Assembly: GCA_016790635.1 (NCBI GenBank) | Contig: JAEUOR010000010.1 | Location: 1-64,000 of the forward strand | Length of the DNA: 64,000 nt | Origin: Burkholderiales bacterium | GTDB taxonomy: Bacteria; Pseudomonadota; Gammaproteobacteria; Burkholderiales; JAEUOS01 | Reading direction: 5' to 3' | Shown here: positions 24,991 to 34,597 of the stretch, piece by piece | How positions within the stretch are numbered: position 1 is the first letter of the stretch | Layout: each line of letters begins with the position of its first letter | Notes under the pieces: generated by a model | The model's database searches: none | Seen by the model: only the letters and a program-made list of their open reading frames with translations | Told to the model about the DNA's origin: nothing | Made by a program: the position numbers and the translations under genes

Positions 24991-27125
24991 AGCGGAAAGC
25001 GACATCGTTGCCGCACCTGGGCGTCGCGGCCTATGGACGGCGGGCGCTATTCCGCGGTGCATTCTTGCTGTTGATCGCTGCTACGCTGGCCTTGGCCGCA
25101 GTCCTCCTCGGGGGCGAGAAAGAGCGCAGCTATGCGGCCTACCGGCAGTCGCTTGCAGGCACCGCTGCACAACTTGCCGCACGGCTGCGTCATCCAGCCG
25201 GGCAGTTGGCCCTGCTCAATCCGAATATGGGTGACCCCGCGGTGATCCCGCTCAGGCCCTTGTTGCTGCCTTTCGGCGCGATCGATTTCGACGATCCCAA
25301 CAAGGCACGCCAGGCGGTCGAGACCGCCGGTTGTTCGATTCAGTATGCCGACGGCGGGTCGATCTGCATCGCCGTCGGCAGCAACCCCTATGCGGGCGGA
25401 TTCATCTATATCGTGGGGAGCTTTCTGAGCGGAGCTCTGACGCCCAGCACGGTCAGTTCGACGCGAGCTCCCGGTGGCACCGACCTCTCCACGTCGCATC
25501 GCGCGCGAGTCAGTCTTGCGCTGCGCGGCGAGCGCATGCGCTGGATCGCGCCGTTCGAGGCGCAGTCCGCACCCGGCATGGCCTTGCGCGGGCGCCTTAC
25601 AGGCTTTGTCGAGCCCGAATCCCCCGAACTCTTGCCCGCCAATGCGCGGGCGGTACGCGACTTCCGCGGCTGGTTGTGGCAGGACGCGGCATGTGCTTCG
25701 ACGCACTCAGGCGACTGCCTGCAGCGCTCGTTTTTCTCGATCCGTCTGCCTGTCGAGGCATATCGCGACGCGCTTTTCCAGAAACCTCGCCCCGCCTGGC
25801 CGCCGGCGGACCTGGATCGCACCGAAGTGCGCTTCGAGATGCTCGCTCCCGGCAAAGGCGTTGTGCTTTTCGACAGCAATGCCGCGGGCGCGACCGCGCC
25901 TGCGTCACTGTCGGAACTCGCAGCGTTGCTCGAACCCGGAGAGTCGCTGGCCGTACGCAGCGCCGCCGTCGCCAAGCCATTCTTGAACCTGCGTGCGCGC
26001 GCCGCCGACGTGGAGGTCTCGGCGCCGTGGATAGAAGCGGTGCTGCGCCGGCTTCCGCCTTCGGGTCAGGCCGAGGCCCCCCTGCAGGAATTCACCGTTC
26101 GCACCGCGGTCGGCGATTTCGTCGCCGAACTGCGTGGCGATTTTCGCGCGGTTGACCGGGCGCTCAGCGTAACGGCCACGCGCATGTCCTGGTTCGTCGT
26201 TGCGATGCTGGGTGCGATTGCGCTTGCCTGGCTGGTAATTGAAATCGGCCTCATCCGTCGTATCGCCGAACTGACGCGCCGGGCAAGTGCCCTGTCACAG
26301 ACCCTGCAGTCTGGCGACGCAGATACGCTCGCGGCCAAGCTCGATGTGGCCGATCTGCGCGGGCGCGACGAGCTTGGGTTGCTCGCCGGCGGACTCGACG
26401 ATCTGCTCAAGCGTGTGCGCGAGGACGTACGGCGCGAGCAGATCCGCGCTCGCCAGGAGCGCGACTTGTGGCACGCCGTGGGGCACGAAATCATGTCGCC
26501 CCTGCAGTCCCTACTCGCGTTGCACCCAGCCGCAGGAGACCCCAGCCGACGCTACGTGGAGCGCATGCAGCAAGCCGTGCGCGTCCTTTACGGCACGGCC
26601 TCGCCCGGGGAAGCCATCGAGGCGGCGACGCTTGTCGCTGGACGACTCGACCTCGACGCGTTCCTGCGCAATGTCGCGGACAACGCCACCTATGCTGGCA
26701 TCGCGGCCGTCTCCTATGTTTCGGGAGGATCCAATGTACCGGTACGTGCCGACGAGTTCCCGCTTGAAGACGCGGTCGCGCACGTGTTGCGCAACGCCGA
26801 TCGCTTTCGGTTTGCCGGCACGGCCATCGAATTGACACTGGAGCTTGGGGCGACGACTGCAGTGATCGCGATTCACAACCGCGGGCCGCTGATCGACCCG
26901 GCAGCTCTCGAGCGTATTTTTGAATACGGTGTTTCCGGCGAGGCTGGCGCAGGGTCTATCGAGACGGGGACCGACCGCATCGCAGGATCGGCGAACGCAG
27001 CCGGGCATCGTGGCCAGGGCCTGTTCGTCGCCAAGACCTATCTCGCCAAAATGGGCGGAACCATCACCGCAGAAAATGTCGAAGGTGGCGTGACGTTTCG
27101 CATGACCTTGCAGCGCATCACCTGA
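24987..27125 (+). CDS. Membrane sensor histidine kinase
   Basis: 712 residues from a GTG overlapping the regulator stop (GTGA). TM1 is at about 22-42 and TM2 at about 402-422; the 360 residues between them form a large periplasmic sensor with no recognised fold. A HAMP-like segment follows. The H-box histidine is H500 (VGHEIMSPLQSL), the N-box asparagine N603 (VLRNADRF), and the G2 box is GHRGQG at 673-678. The G1 box reads HNRGPLID rather than DxGxG, a variant seen in other kinases. The DHp region is short. Confidence 0.88.
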   Translation: MKRKATSLPHLGVAAYGRRALFRGAFLLLIAATLALAAVLLGGEKERSYAAYRQSLAGTAAQLAARLRHPAGQLALLNPNMGDPAVIPLRPLLLPFGAIDFDDPNKARQAVETAGCSIQYADGGSICIAVGSNPYAGGFIYIVGSFLSGALTPSTVSSTRAPGGTDLSTSHRARVSLALRGERMRWIAPFEAQSAPGMALRGRLTGFVEPESPELLPANARAVRDFRGWLWQDAACASTHSGDCLQRSFFSIRLPVEAYRDALFQKPRPAWPPADLDRTEVRFEMLAPGKGVVLFDSNAAGATAPASLSELAALLEPGESLAVRSAAVAKPFLNLRARAADVEVSAPWIEAVLRRLPPSGQAEAPLQEFTVRTAVGDFVAELRGDFRAVDRALSVTATRMSWFVVAMLGAIALAWLVIEIGLIRRIAELTRRASALSQTLQSGDADTLAAKLDVADLRGRDELGLLAGGLDDLLKRVREDVRREQIRARQERDLWHAVGHEIMSPLQSLLALHPAAGDPSRRYVERMQQAVRVLYGTASPGEAIEAATLVAGRLDLDAFLRNVADNATYAGIAAVSYVSGGSNVPVRADEFPLEDAVAHVLRNADRFRFAGTAIELTLELGATTAVIAIHNRGPLIDPAALERIFEYGVSGEAGAGSIETGTDRIAGSANAAGHRGQGLFVAKTYLAKMGGTITAENVEGGVTFRMTLQRIT

Positions 27126-27186
27126 CGAGACGGCGCGCTGCTGGCCGGTCCGCATGCACAGGCATATGCGACCGGGCGACTTGCCT

Positions 27187-29268
27187 TCAGACGTCGATGA
27201 CCAGACTCAGGCGTTCGTTGCAGTGAACCATGGCGCCATTTGGCACCACCACGGTCGATTCGCGTTCCTCAATGATGAGCGGACCGGACAGGGTGGTGCC
27301 CGGCGTGATCGCGTTGCGGTCGTGCACTTCGGTGGCGCGAAAGCTGCCGGACCCGGGGTCGTAGACATCGCGCCGGCCCCGCAGCGAAGCGGCGCCTGCT
27401 CCTGGATTCACCGTGGGGGCGACTGCGATCATCGGCGTCGGCCCGCTGGCGATCAGGCGCCAGGAGATGACCTCGATGGCCATTGCGGACTCTATGCGGC
27501 CGAAGAGACGTCGATACTCGGCCTCGAAGGCGGCGCGGATGGGCTCGCGCGCGGCCGCGCCGATCCATGCGCGCTCCAGTTCGACCTCGACTTCGTAGCC
27601 CTGGCCCAGGTAGCGCATGGCGGCCAGGATGCGGATGTTCACGCTCCCGGCAGGCGTTCCGGCGGTGGCCAGCATGCGCCGCCCTTCGGCCTCGAGCTCG
27701 GCGAGCAGGGACGCGACGGCGGGACCTTCCAGCGTCTCCAGAGCATCGACCCGGCCGCGCATGAACGAAAACGCGGTCGGTGCGGCCAGGAAGCCGAATG
27801 CCGAGGCCACACCCGCACCGAGGGGTACGATCACGCGCGAGACGCCCAGCCGTTGCGCGATGTGGCAGGCATGCACCGGCCCCGCGCCGCCGATCGGCAC
27901 CATCGCGTAGTGGTCGATGCGGCGCGCCTTTTCCAAGGCGTGGATGCTGGCCGCGTGGGCCATGCTCTCGTTCACGGTGTCGTGAATGGCGAAGGCGGCT
28001 TCCTCGATGCCGATGCCGAGCGGTCCGGCGATGTGGCGTTCGATCGCGTCGCGCGCCGCCGCGCCGTCCAGGCGCATGGCGCCGCCCAGGAAATGGTCCG
28101 CGTCCAGGTAGCCCAGGACCAGGTCGGCGTCGGTCACCGTCGGCAGGCTTCCGCCGCGCCCGTAGCAGGCCGGGCCGGGTTCGGAGCCGGCGCTATCGGG
28201 GCCGACGCGAATCAGACCCAGGCTGTCCAGGCGAGCGATCGAGCCGCCGCCCGCGCCGATCTCGATCATGTCGATGACCGGGATGCGCAGCGGCAATCCG
28301 CTGCCTTTCTTGAGTCGCGCGACGCGTGCCACCTCGAAATCGGTCGCGCGCGCCGGCAGGCCGTCATCGATCAGGCAGGCCTTGGCGGTGGTGCCGCCCA
28401 TGTCGAAGCAGAACACATCGCGGTGGCCGGCCTCCATGCCGTACAGGGTGCACGCCTGCACGCCGCCGGCCGGCCCGGACTGCACCAGCCGGATCGGATG
28501 GCGGATGGCCGTGCTCTCGTGCACCGTACCGCCGTCGGACAGCATCAGGTGCAGGTCGCGCCGGATGCCGAGTTGATCCAGCCCGGCGCGCAGGCCGCGC
28601 AGGTACTTGTCGAACAGCGGCAGCACGTAAGCGTTGGCGACGGTGGTCGACATGCGCTCGTACTCGCCGATCTCCGGCACGAGGTCGCTGGAGGTGCACA
28701 CGACCAGGTCGGACAGGGCGCTTTTGATCGCATCGCGCACCGCGTCCTCATGCGCGGGGTTGAGAAAGGCGTTGATGAGGCATACGCCGACCGCCTCGGC
28801 GCCGCGCGCGCCAAGCGTCGCGATGGCGCGTGCGACCGAGTCCTGGTCCAGGAGCGTGAGGACGCGGCCGTCGGGACCGATGCGCTCTGCCACTTCCAGA
28901 CGCAGGTCGCGCCCGGCTAAGGGCTGCGGCAACTCGAGCTTGAGGTCGTAGGTGTCGTAGCGCCATTCGCGGCCGATCTCCGGTACATCGGCGAAGCCCT
29001 GAGTAGTGATGAGCGCCGTGCGCACTCCCTTGCGCTCGATGATGGCGTTGGCCACCAAGGTCGTGCCATGGATCACCTGCAGGACATCGCCGGCCGCGAC
29101 GCCGTGCGCCCTGAGCATGCGGCCGATGCCGTCGATCACCGCCAGCGACGGGTCGGCCGGCGTGGTGAGAAGCTTTTCGTTGTACAGGCGCCCGGTTGCC
29201 GCGTCCTGCATGACGAAATCGGTGAAGGTGCCGCCGATGTCCACGCCGATGCGGTAGCGGGCGCTCAT
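27187..29268 (-). CDS. hyuA: Hydantoinase/oxoprolinase subunit A, copy 1
   Basis: 693 residues from the ATG at 29268, which overlaps the hyuB stop by 4 bases (ATGA). The N-terminal ATPase-fold motif is GVDIGGTFTDF (about 8-18); later blocks are VIHGTTLVANAIIERKG, FDMGGTTAKACLID and PACYGRGG. HyuA and HyuB open five-membered cyclic amides such as N-methylhydantoin or 5-oxoproline with ATP hydrolysis, or carboxylate ketones in the acetone carboxylase branch. No third (gamma) subunit is present, which argues against acetone carboxylase. Confidence 0.9.
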   Translation of the reverse strand: MSARYRIGVDIGGTFTDFVMQDAATGRLYNEKLLTTPADPSLAVIDGIGRMLRAHGVAAGDVLQVIHGTTLVANAIIERKGVRTALITTQGFADVPEIGREWRYDTYDLKLELPQPLAGRDLRLEVAERIGPDGRVLTLLDQDSVARAIATLGARGAEAVGVCLINAFLNPAHEDAVRDAIKSALSDLVVCTSSDLVPEIGEYERMSTTVANAYVLPLFDKYLRGLRAGLDQLGIRRDLHLMLSDGGTVHESTAIRHPIRLVQSGPAGGVQACTLYGMEAGHRDVFCFDMGGTTAKACLIDDGLPARATDFEVARVARLKKGSGLPLRIPVIDMIEIGAGGGSIARLDSLGLIRVGPDSAGSEPGPACYGRGGSLPTVTDADLVLGYLDADHFLGGAMRLDGAAARDAIERHIAGPLGIGIEEAAFAIHDTVNESMAHAASIHALEKARRIDHYAMVPIGGAGPVHACHIAQRLGVSRVIVPLGAGVASAFGFLAAPTAFSFMRGRVDALETLEGPAVASLLAELEAEGRRMLATAGTPAGSVNIRILAAMRYLGQGYEVEVELERAWIGAAAREPIRAAFEAEYRRLFGRIESAMAIEVISWRLIASGPTPMIAVAPTVNPGAGAASLRGRRDVYDPGSGSFRATEVHDRNAITPGTTLSGPLIIEERESTVVVPNGAMVHCNERLSLVIDV

Positions 29269-30824
29269 GCGGATCCCCCGTCGTCGGCCACCCCCATGCC
29301 GCCGCCGCCCGGCGTCTCGAAGGTCGCGGTGTCGCCGGGGGCCAGGACATAGCGTCCCTTGGAGGGGATCACCCGGTCGTTGATCAGGTCGCGCCCCGGC
29401 GCACCCGCGCCACCACCCAATAGGCCGCGCGGCGCGAAGCGCACGCGCTCGTGACGGATGGTCATGGTCACGGGGTCGGCCGATGCATTGGCGATCGAGA
29501 TGCGCTGCCCCGCGCCGCCGCGCGTACGCCCGGCCCCGCCGGAGTCGCGCAGCAGCGCCTTTTCCTTCACCATGAGCGGCACGCTCGATTCGAAGCGTTC
29601 GACCGAGACCGTCGCGACGTTCGAGGGAAACGAGAGGCAGGCCGCGCCGTCGGCGTCGCGGCGCGCGCCATGGCCGCCGTTCATGAAGTACATCTTGACG
29701 AACGGGCGGCCGTCGCGCCCGGTGCCGTGGAAATAGGCGTTCCACAAGGGTGAGCCGCAGTCGGCGACGACGCGCTCGGGCAGGACTTGGGCCAATGCGC
29801 CGAAGATCACCGGCGGCAGGTAGTGGCCGGACAAGTGGCGCGCCCACACCGGCGCCGGGCGGCGCGGGTTGACCAGCGTCCCCGGCGGCGCCCGGACCGT
29901 GATCGGCCGGAAGCTGCCGTCGTTGTTGGGCGTGGCTGGATCGAACAGGCACTTGAGCGCGTAGTGCGAATAGGCGACCGTGTAGTTCATGACCGAATTG
30001 ATCGGCCGCGCGATCTGCGCCGAGCTGCCCGCGTAATCGACCGTGATCGCGTTGCCTGCCACATGCACGGCGCACTCGATGCGCAGCGGATCATCGAAGC
30101 CGTCCAGGTCGATCGCGTCGCGGTAGATGCCGTCGGGTACGGCTTCGATGGCGCGGCGCATGCTTTGCTCGGAGCGGTCGAGGATGTCGCCGACGACCGC
30201 GTCCAGGTCGTTGATGCCCTCATCGAGCAGGATGCGCTTCAGGCGCGTCGCCGCCCTGGCGCAGGCTGCGAACTGGGCGCGGATGTCGCCCATGGTCTCT
30301 TCAAACCGGCGCAGGTTCGCTGCCAGGAACGCGACCACGTCCTCGTTCTCGAGACCGGCGCGCACGATCTTCGCGACAGGGATCGTGAGGCCTTCCTCCC
30401 AGGCATCGCGCGCCTCGACCGAGGGAGCGCCGCCGATGTCGACGGAATGGAACACCGTGGTGATGAAGGCGATCAGGCGCGCGCCGTCGAACACCGGCAT
30501 GGCCATGGTGATGTCATTGAGATGCCCGGTGCCGTGATACGCGTCGTTGGAGATCAGAACGTCGCCTTCCACGAGCGTTTCTCGCGGGTAGCGTGCCAGC
30601 ATCACCTCCAGTGTGCGCGGCATGGTGCCGATGAACGAAGGAACGCTCTTGGCCGATTGCACGAACTGCCGCCCGCGGCTGTCCATGAGACCCACGGCCA
30701 TGTCCCAGTTGTCGCGCACCACGGACGAAAAGGACGTGCGCACGAAGGTCTCGGCGGTCTCGTCGATGAGGCCGGACAGGCGCTGCCAGAAGATGCCGAT
30801 ACGATGGGCAGAAAGGGTTGTCAT
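29265..30824 (-). CDS. hyuB: Hydantoinase/oxoprolinase subunit B, copy 1
   Basis: 519 residues from the ATG at 30824 (MTTLSAHRIGIFW). HyuB blocks present are FVRTSFSSVVRDNWDMAVGLMD-type N-terminus, LISNDAYHGTGHLNDITM and the glycine-rich end ETPGGGGMG. It forms a complex with the product of the overlapping hyuA. It is divergent from the TPP-enzyme gene at 30956, with 131 bp between them that hold a possible TATACT -10 at 30905-30910 for the rightward gene. Confidence 0.9.
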   Translation of the reverse strand: MTTLSAHRIGIFWQRLSGLIDETAETFVRTSFSSVVRDNWDMAVGLMDSRGRQFVQSAKSVPSFIGTMPRTLEVMLARYPRETLVEGDVLISNDAYHGTGHLNDITMAMPVFDGARLIAFITTVFHSVDIGGAPSVEARDAWEEGLTIPVAKIVRAGLENEDVVAFLAANLRRFEETMGDIRAQFAACARAATRLKRILLDEGINDLDAVVGDILDRSEQSMRRAIEAVPDGIYRDAIDLDGFDDPLRIECAVHVAGNAITVDYAGSSAQIARPINSVMNYTVAYSHYALKCLFDPATPNNDGSFRPITVRAPPGTLVNPRRPAPVWARHLSGHYLPPVIFGALAQVLPERVVADCGSPLWNAYFHGTGRDGRPFVKMYFMNGGHGARRDADGAACLSFPSNVATVSVERFESSVPLMVKEKALLRDSGGAGRTRGGAGQRISIANASADPVTMTIRHERVRFAPRGLLGGGAGAPGRDLINDRVIPSKGRYVLAPGDTATFETPGGGGMGVADDGGSA

Positions 30825-30955
30825 GCAAGTGCGCGGGTGCTTTGCCGCCGCTGGCGACCGGGGCGCCAAGTATCGCCTTAAAAAGCGCCAACGAGGGGCG
30901 CCGGTATACTCGACTGGCAATCACCCGTGCGGCAGGCCAGGCGAGAGGATTTCGG

Positions 30956-32617
30956 ATGCAGATGCGCAACAAGACAGCCGGACGTGGCGCGGCAAGCCGC
31001 CGGCAGACCGTGGTGCAGGCGCTGGCGCTGGCGTTTCGCGCGCATGGCGTCAGGCACATGTTCGGCGTGCCTGGCGGCGGCAGCAGCCTGGACCTGATCG
31101 ACGCCGCGCGGCGCCAGCGCATCGACTTCGTGCTGGCGCGGCACGAGTGCGCCGCGGTCTTCATGGCGGCGGCAAGCGCGGAGATCGGCGACGGGCTGGG
31201 CGTGGCCCTGACCACCAAGGGGCCGGGCACCGCCAACGCCGCCAACGGGGTCGCGCATGCTTCCCTGGACCGCAATGCCGTTGCGCTCCTGACCGATGGC
31301 TTCTCCGCGCAGACCCGGAGTTATGTCACCCATCAGTGGTTCGACCAGCGTGCCCACCTGGCACCGCTGACCAAGGGTCACAGCTTCCTGGCCGACGCCA
31401 ATGCAGGGCGCGACATGACCGAACTGCTGGCACGCGCACGCGCGCCGCGGCGCGGACCGGTCCATTTCGAGCTGACCGGCTCGGCGGCCAAGGCGCCGCT
31501 GGAAGCGCCCGTGACGCCGGTTCCAGCGGCGACGCGCGCTGTAGCGCCTGGCGGCGCCGACCTGGCGCAGGCGCGCGCGCTCCTGACTGCCGCGCGGCGT
31601 CCGGTGGTCATCGCCGGCCTGGAGACGCCGGATGGCAGCGTGCCGCGCGCGCTCAGGCGCCTGGTGCGCGCGCTCGGCTGCCCGTCGCTGGTCACCTACA
31701 AGGCCAAGGGCGTGATCGCCGATGCCGACCCGCACTATGTCGGCATCTTCACCGGCGGGGCGGCCGAGCAGGCGACCGTGCGCCAGGCCGACCTGATCGT
31801 CACGGTCGGCCTCGACCCGGTGGAACTGATCCTGCAGCCCTGGTCGTACACGATTCCGGTGCTGGAACTCTCCTTGACCGAGCATCCGGTGCATTACTTC
31901 AAGGCGCGCCTGGCGCTCTACGGCGACCTCGCGGCGTCGCTGGCCGGCCTGTCAACCGCGGCGCGCAAGGGGCAATGGACGCGCCACGAGATCGCGCAGC
32001 TGCGCGAGGACATGCGCGCGACCCTCGCGTATCGCGGCAGCGGACGCGGCCTCACACCGCAGCAGGTGGTGGCCGAGGCGGCCGAGGCGGCGGCCGGGTT
32101 GCCGCGCTGGCCGCGCGTGACCGTGGATGCCGGTGCGCACATGTTCTCGGCCACCGCGTTCTGGCCATGCCGGGCGCCGCGCGACCTGCTTATTTCCAAC
32201 GGCCTGGCGACCATGGGGTTCGCGTTGCCGGCGGCGATCGCGTCGGCACTGGCGGACCCGCGCCGCGCGACCATCGCGTTCACCGGCGACGGTGGACTCT
32301 TCATGTGCCAGGGCGAACTGGCCACCGCGGTCGACGTCGGCGCACGCATCGTCGTGGTGGTGTTCAACGACGGCGCGCTGTCGCTGATCGACATCAAGCA
32401 GCAGCAGCGCGGCCTCAAGACCGCCGGGGTGCGCTGGCGGCACGCCGATTTTGCCGGCGCCATGCGCGCCATGGGCGGACGCGGCTACAAGGTGCGCAAC
32501 CTGGCGGGGTACCGGCGCGCGCTCGCCGAGGCGTTCGCGGGCGAGGGCCCGGCGCTGATCGACGTCGAAGTCGATCCGAGCGGATACTTGCAGCAACTGG
32601 CGGCGTTGCGGGGCTGA
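30956..32617 (+). CDS. Thiamine-diphosphate enzyme, acetolactate synthase-like
   Basis: 553 residues from the ATG at 30956, after GAGAGGA. The three-domain layout of the POX/acetolactate synthase family is clear: Pyr domain with catalytic E64 (ARHECAAVFM), central domain, and PP domain with GDGG at 444-447 and N471, the Mg/TPP motif. The family includes acetolactate synthase, oxalyl-CoA decarboxylase, benzoylformate decarboxylase and others. The small subunit of true acetolactate synthase is absent here, and the Bug receptor and class IV aminotransferase follow, so a catabolic decarboxylase or ligase is equally likely. Confidence 0.82.
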   Translation: MQMRNKTAGRGAASRRQTVVQALALAFRAHGVRHMFGVPGGGSSLDLIDAARRQRIDFVLARHECAAVFMAAASAEIGDGLGVALTTKGPGTANAANGVAHASLDRNAVALLTDGFSAQTRSYVTHQWFDQRAHLAPLTKGHSFLADANAGRDMTELLARARAPRRGPVHFELTGSAAKAPLEAPVTPVPAATRAVAPGGADLAQARALLTAARRPVVIAGLETPDGSVPRALRRLVRALGCPSLVTYKAKGVIADADPHYVGIFTGGAAEQATVRQADLIVTVGLDPVELILQPWSYTIPVLELSLTEHPVHYFKARLALYGDLAASLAGLSTAARKGQWTRHEIAQLREDMRATLAYRGSGRGLTPQQVVAEAAEAAAGLPRWPRVTVDAGAHMFSATAFWPCRAPRDLLISNGLATMGFALPAAIASALADPRRATIAFTGDGGLFMCQGELATAVDVGARIVVVVFNDGALSLIDIKQQQRGLKTAGVRWRHADFAGAMRAMGGRGYKVRNLAGYRRALAEAFAGEGPALIDVEVDPSGYLQQLAALRG

Positions 32618-32668
32618 ACCTGCGGCATGCCTGCCGGGGTCCAACGATCATTGAATGGAGGAGATGCC

Positions 32669-33643
32669 ATGACCGGGATATCGCGACGCGGTTTGCTCCG
32701 CCTGGGCGCCACTGCGCTCGCCGGCGCATCGTTTGGCGCCGGGGCGCAGGAGCGCTTTCCGGCCCGTCAGGTGACCATCGTTGTCGGCTTCGCGCCGGGC
32801 GGCGGCGGCGACATCTCGGCACGCTTCATCGCCGACTTCCTGCGCGAGCGCTGGAAGGTGCCGGTGGTGGTGGAGAACCGCCCGGGCGCCGGTGCGACCA
32901 TCGCCGCGGGGCAACTGGCCAAGGCGCGGCCCGACGGCTATACCGTTGCGCTTGCCACAACCAGTCCCTTCACGGTGGCGCCGCATTTCCAGACCGTCCC
33001 CTACGACGCCGCAAAGGATTTCACCTATCTGTTCCAGTTCCTGGTGTCGGCCCAGCCGGTGTTCGTGCGCGCGGACAGCCCGCATCGCAACTGGCAGGAG
33101 TTCGTTGCCTGGGCGCGCGCCAATCCGGGCAAGCTCAACTGGTCGACGGCCGCCACCAACGGCGGGCCGCACATCGCCACCGAGGCGGCGTTTCGCCATC
33201 TGGGCATCAGCGGCCAGTACATTCCCTACAAGGGCGGTGCGGAAGCGAGCCTGGCGCTCCTGGGCGGGCAGATCGACGCGCTGGTGGCCGCCGAGTTCGC
33301 GCAATTCGTCGCTGCCGGCCAGGTACGCCTTCTGGCCGAGACCGGTCCGGAAAAGCTGCCCGAGTTCCCGGCGCTGCCCACCTTCAAGGAGCTGGGCATG
33401 CCGCTGTCGGTGCCGATCTTCTATGGCATCGCCGGGCCTGCCGGGGTACCGGCGGAGGTGATCGCAGCATGGGAGGAAGCGGCGCAGGACATGATGAAGT
33501 CCGCCGGGTTTCGAGAACTCATGGTGAAGCTCAAGTCCACTCCCGCCTGGCAGAACCATCGCGACTTCACCGCGACGCTTAACCAGGTGCAGCGCGAGAT
33601 GGCGCGCCTGATCCCGGCCCTCGGATTCAAGCGCGCCCCCTGA
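32669..33643 (+). CDS. Bug/TctC receptor with Tat-like signal
   Basis: 324 residues from the ATG at 32669, with GGAGGAG upstream. The N-terminus MTGISRRGLLRLGATAL has adjacent arginines before a hydrophobic run and looks like a Tat signal, less usual for this family. Mature motifs are RQVTIVVGFAPGGGGD, VVVENRPGAGAT and ARPDGYTVAL. It follows the TPP enzyme by 51 nt and precedes the aminotransferase by 5 nt, so the three are one transcript and probably one pathway. Confidence 0.9.
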   Translation: MTGISRRGLLRLGATALAGASFGAGAQERFPARQVTIVVGFAPGGGGDISARFIADFLRERWKVPVVVENRPGAGATIAAGQLAKARPDGYTVALATTSPFTVAPHFQTVPYDAAKDFTYLFQFLVSAQPVFVRADSPHRNWQEFVAWARANPGKLNWSTAATNGGPHIATEAAFRHLGISGQYIPYKGGAEASLALLGGQIDALVAAEFAQFVAAGQVRLLAETGPEKLPEFPALPTFKELGMPLSVPIFYGIAGPAGVPAEVIAAWEEAAQDMMKSAGFRELMVKLKSTPAWQNHRDFTATLNQVQREMARLIPALGFKRAP

Positions 33644-33648
33644 CAGCC

Positions 33649-34560
33649 ATGTGGCAGGCCAAGGTCATCATGGTCAACGGCGAACTGATGCCGTTCGCCG
33701 AGGCGCGCGTGCATCCTTTGTCCCTGGGCATGGCCTATGCCACCACGGTCTTCGAGGGCCTGCGCGCGTACTACAACCCGGCCAAGCGCGAGTTCGCGCT
33801 GTTCCGCTTTGCCGAACACATGCGCCGCATGCAGGTGGGCATGAAGCTGATGCGCTTCGATCGAATCTACGACACCGCGGAAATGCGCGATCACCTGGCG
33901 CGTCTCATCCGCGCCAATGATCCGGATGACGATGTCTACATCCGCCTCCTGGCGTATATCGAGGGCATCGGCCTCATGGCCACCACCGGGCCGGTAGGCT
34001 TCACCGCCGCTGCCATGCCGCGCGATAAGCCCAAGTTCGCCGAGACCGGCATGAGCCTGGGTGTGAGTTCTTGGCACCGCCTGCCGGACAACGCCAGCCC
34101 GCCGCGCATCAAGTCGACCGCCAACTATCACAACGCGCGCCTGACGCAACTGCAGGCAAAGGCCGACGGCTACGACGGCGCCTTGATGCTGACCGCGGCA
34201 GGCAAGGTCTCGGAGGCGCCGATCGCCTGTTTCTTCATGGTGCGCGACGGCCGGCTGATCACGCCCTCGATCACCAGCGACATCCTGGAGAGCATCACGC
34301 GCGACACCATCATCACGCTCTACCGCGAGGCGACCGGGCACGATTGCGTCGAGCGCGAAGTGGACCGCAGCGAACTCTATTTCGCCGAGGAGGCGTTCTG
34401 CTGCGGCACCGGCCAGGAGATATTGCCGGTCACTTCCATCGACAAGCTGCCGGTGGGCGACGGGCGCATCGGTCCTGTCACCAAGATGCTGCGGCAGCGC
34501 TATTTCGACGTGGTGCGCGGCAACGTGCCCGACCATCCGGAATGGCGTACCGTGGTGTAG
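33649..34560 (+). CDS. Class IV (branched-chain type) aminotransferase
   Basis: 303 residues, the IlvE length. VHPLSLGMAYATTVFEGLR, RLIRANDPDDDVYIR and the PLP lysine K155 in RIKSTANYHNARL identify the fold. The block that reads EGSGENIF in typical IlvE is KVSEAPIACFF here (E189 kept), so specificity may differ from leucine/isoleucine/valine transamination. The gene is the last of a TPP enzyme, Bug receptor and aminotransferase operon. Confidence 0.8.
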   Translation: MWQAKVIMVNGELMPFAEARVHPLSLGMAYATTVFEGLRAYYNPAKREFALFRFAEHMRRMQVGMKLMRFDRIYDTAEMRDHLARLIRANDPDDDVYIRLLAYIEGIGLMATTGPVGFTAAAMPRDKPKFAETGMSLGVSSWHRLPDNASPPRIKSTANYHNARLTQLQAKADGYDGALMLTAAGKVSEAPIACFFMVRDGRLITPSITSDILESITRDTIITLYREATGHDCVEREVDRSELYFAEEAFCCGTGQEILPVTSIDKLPVGDGRIGPVTKMLRQRYFDVVRGNVPDHPEWRTVV

Positions 34561-34576
34561 CGCGTCGCGATCCGGC

Positions 34577-34596
34577 CGCGGCGCTACCTCGCCGCG
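34577..34596. terminator. GC-rich hairpin between convergent operons
   Basis: CGCGGCG, loop CTACCT, CGCCGCG: a 7-bp stem between the aminotransferase stop (+) and the Bug-receptor stop (-), with no U-tract. Confidence 0.5.
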
Positions 34597-34597
34597 T

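Noticed and set aside
27154..28920. 588-codon open frame on the plus strand over hyuA copy 1
   Set aside because: It is antisense to a clear HyuA and is rich in Gly, Ala, Arg, Asp and His as expected from the reverse of a GC-rich gene; no motifs are found.
27187..30824. Acetone carboxylase for the first HyuAB pair
   Set aside because: There is no gamma subunit gene, and lengths fit two-subunit hydantoinase/oxoprolinase.
30956..32617. Assignment of the TPP enzyme as IlvB
   Set aside because: No small subunit gene follows, and the neighbours are a Bug receptor and an atypical aminotransferase; only the family level is supported.
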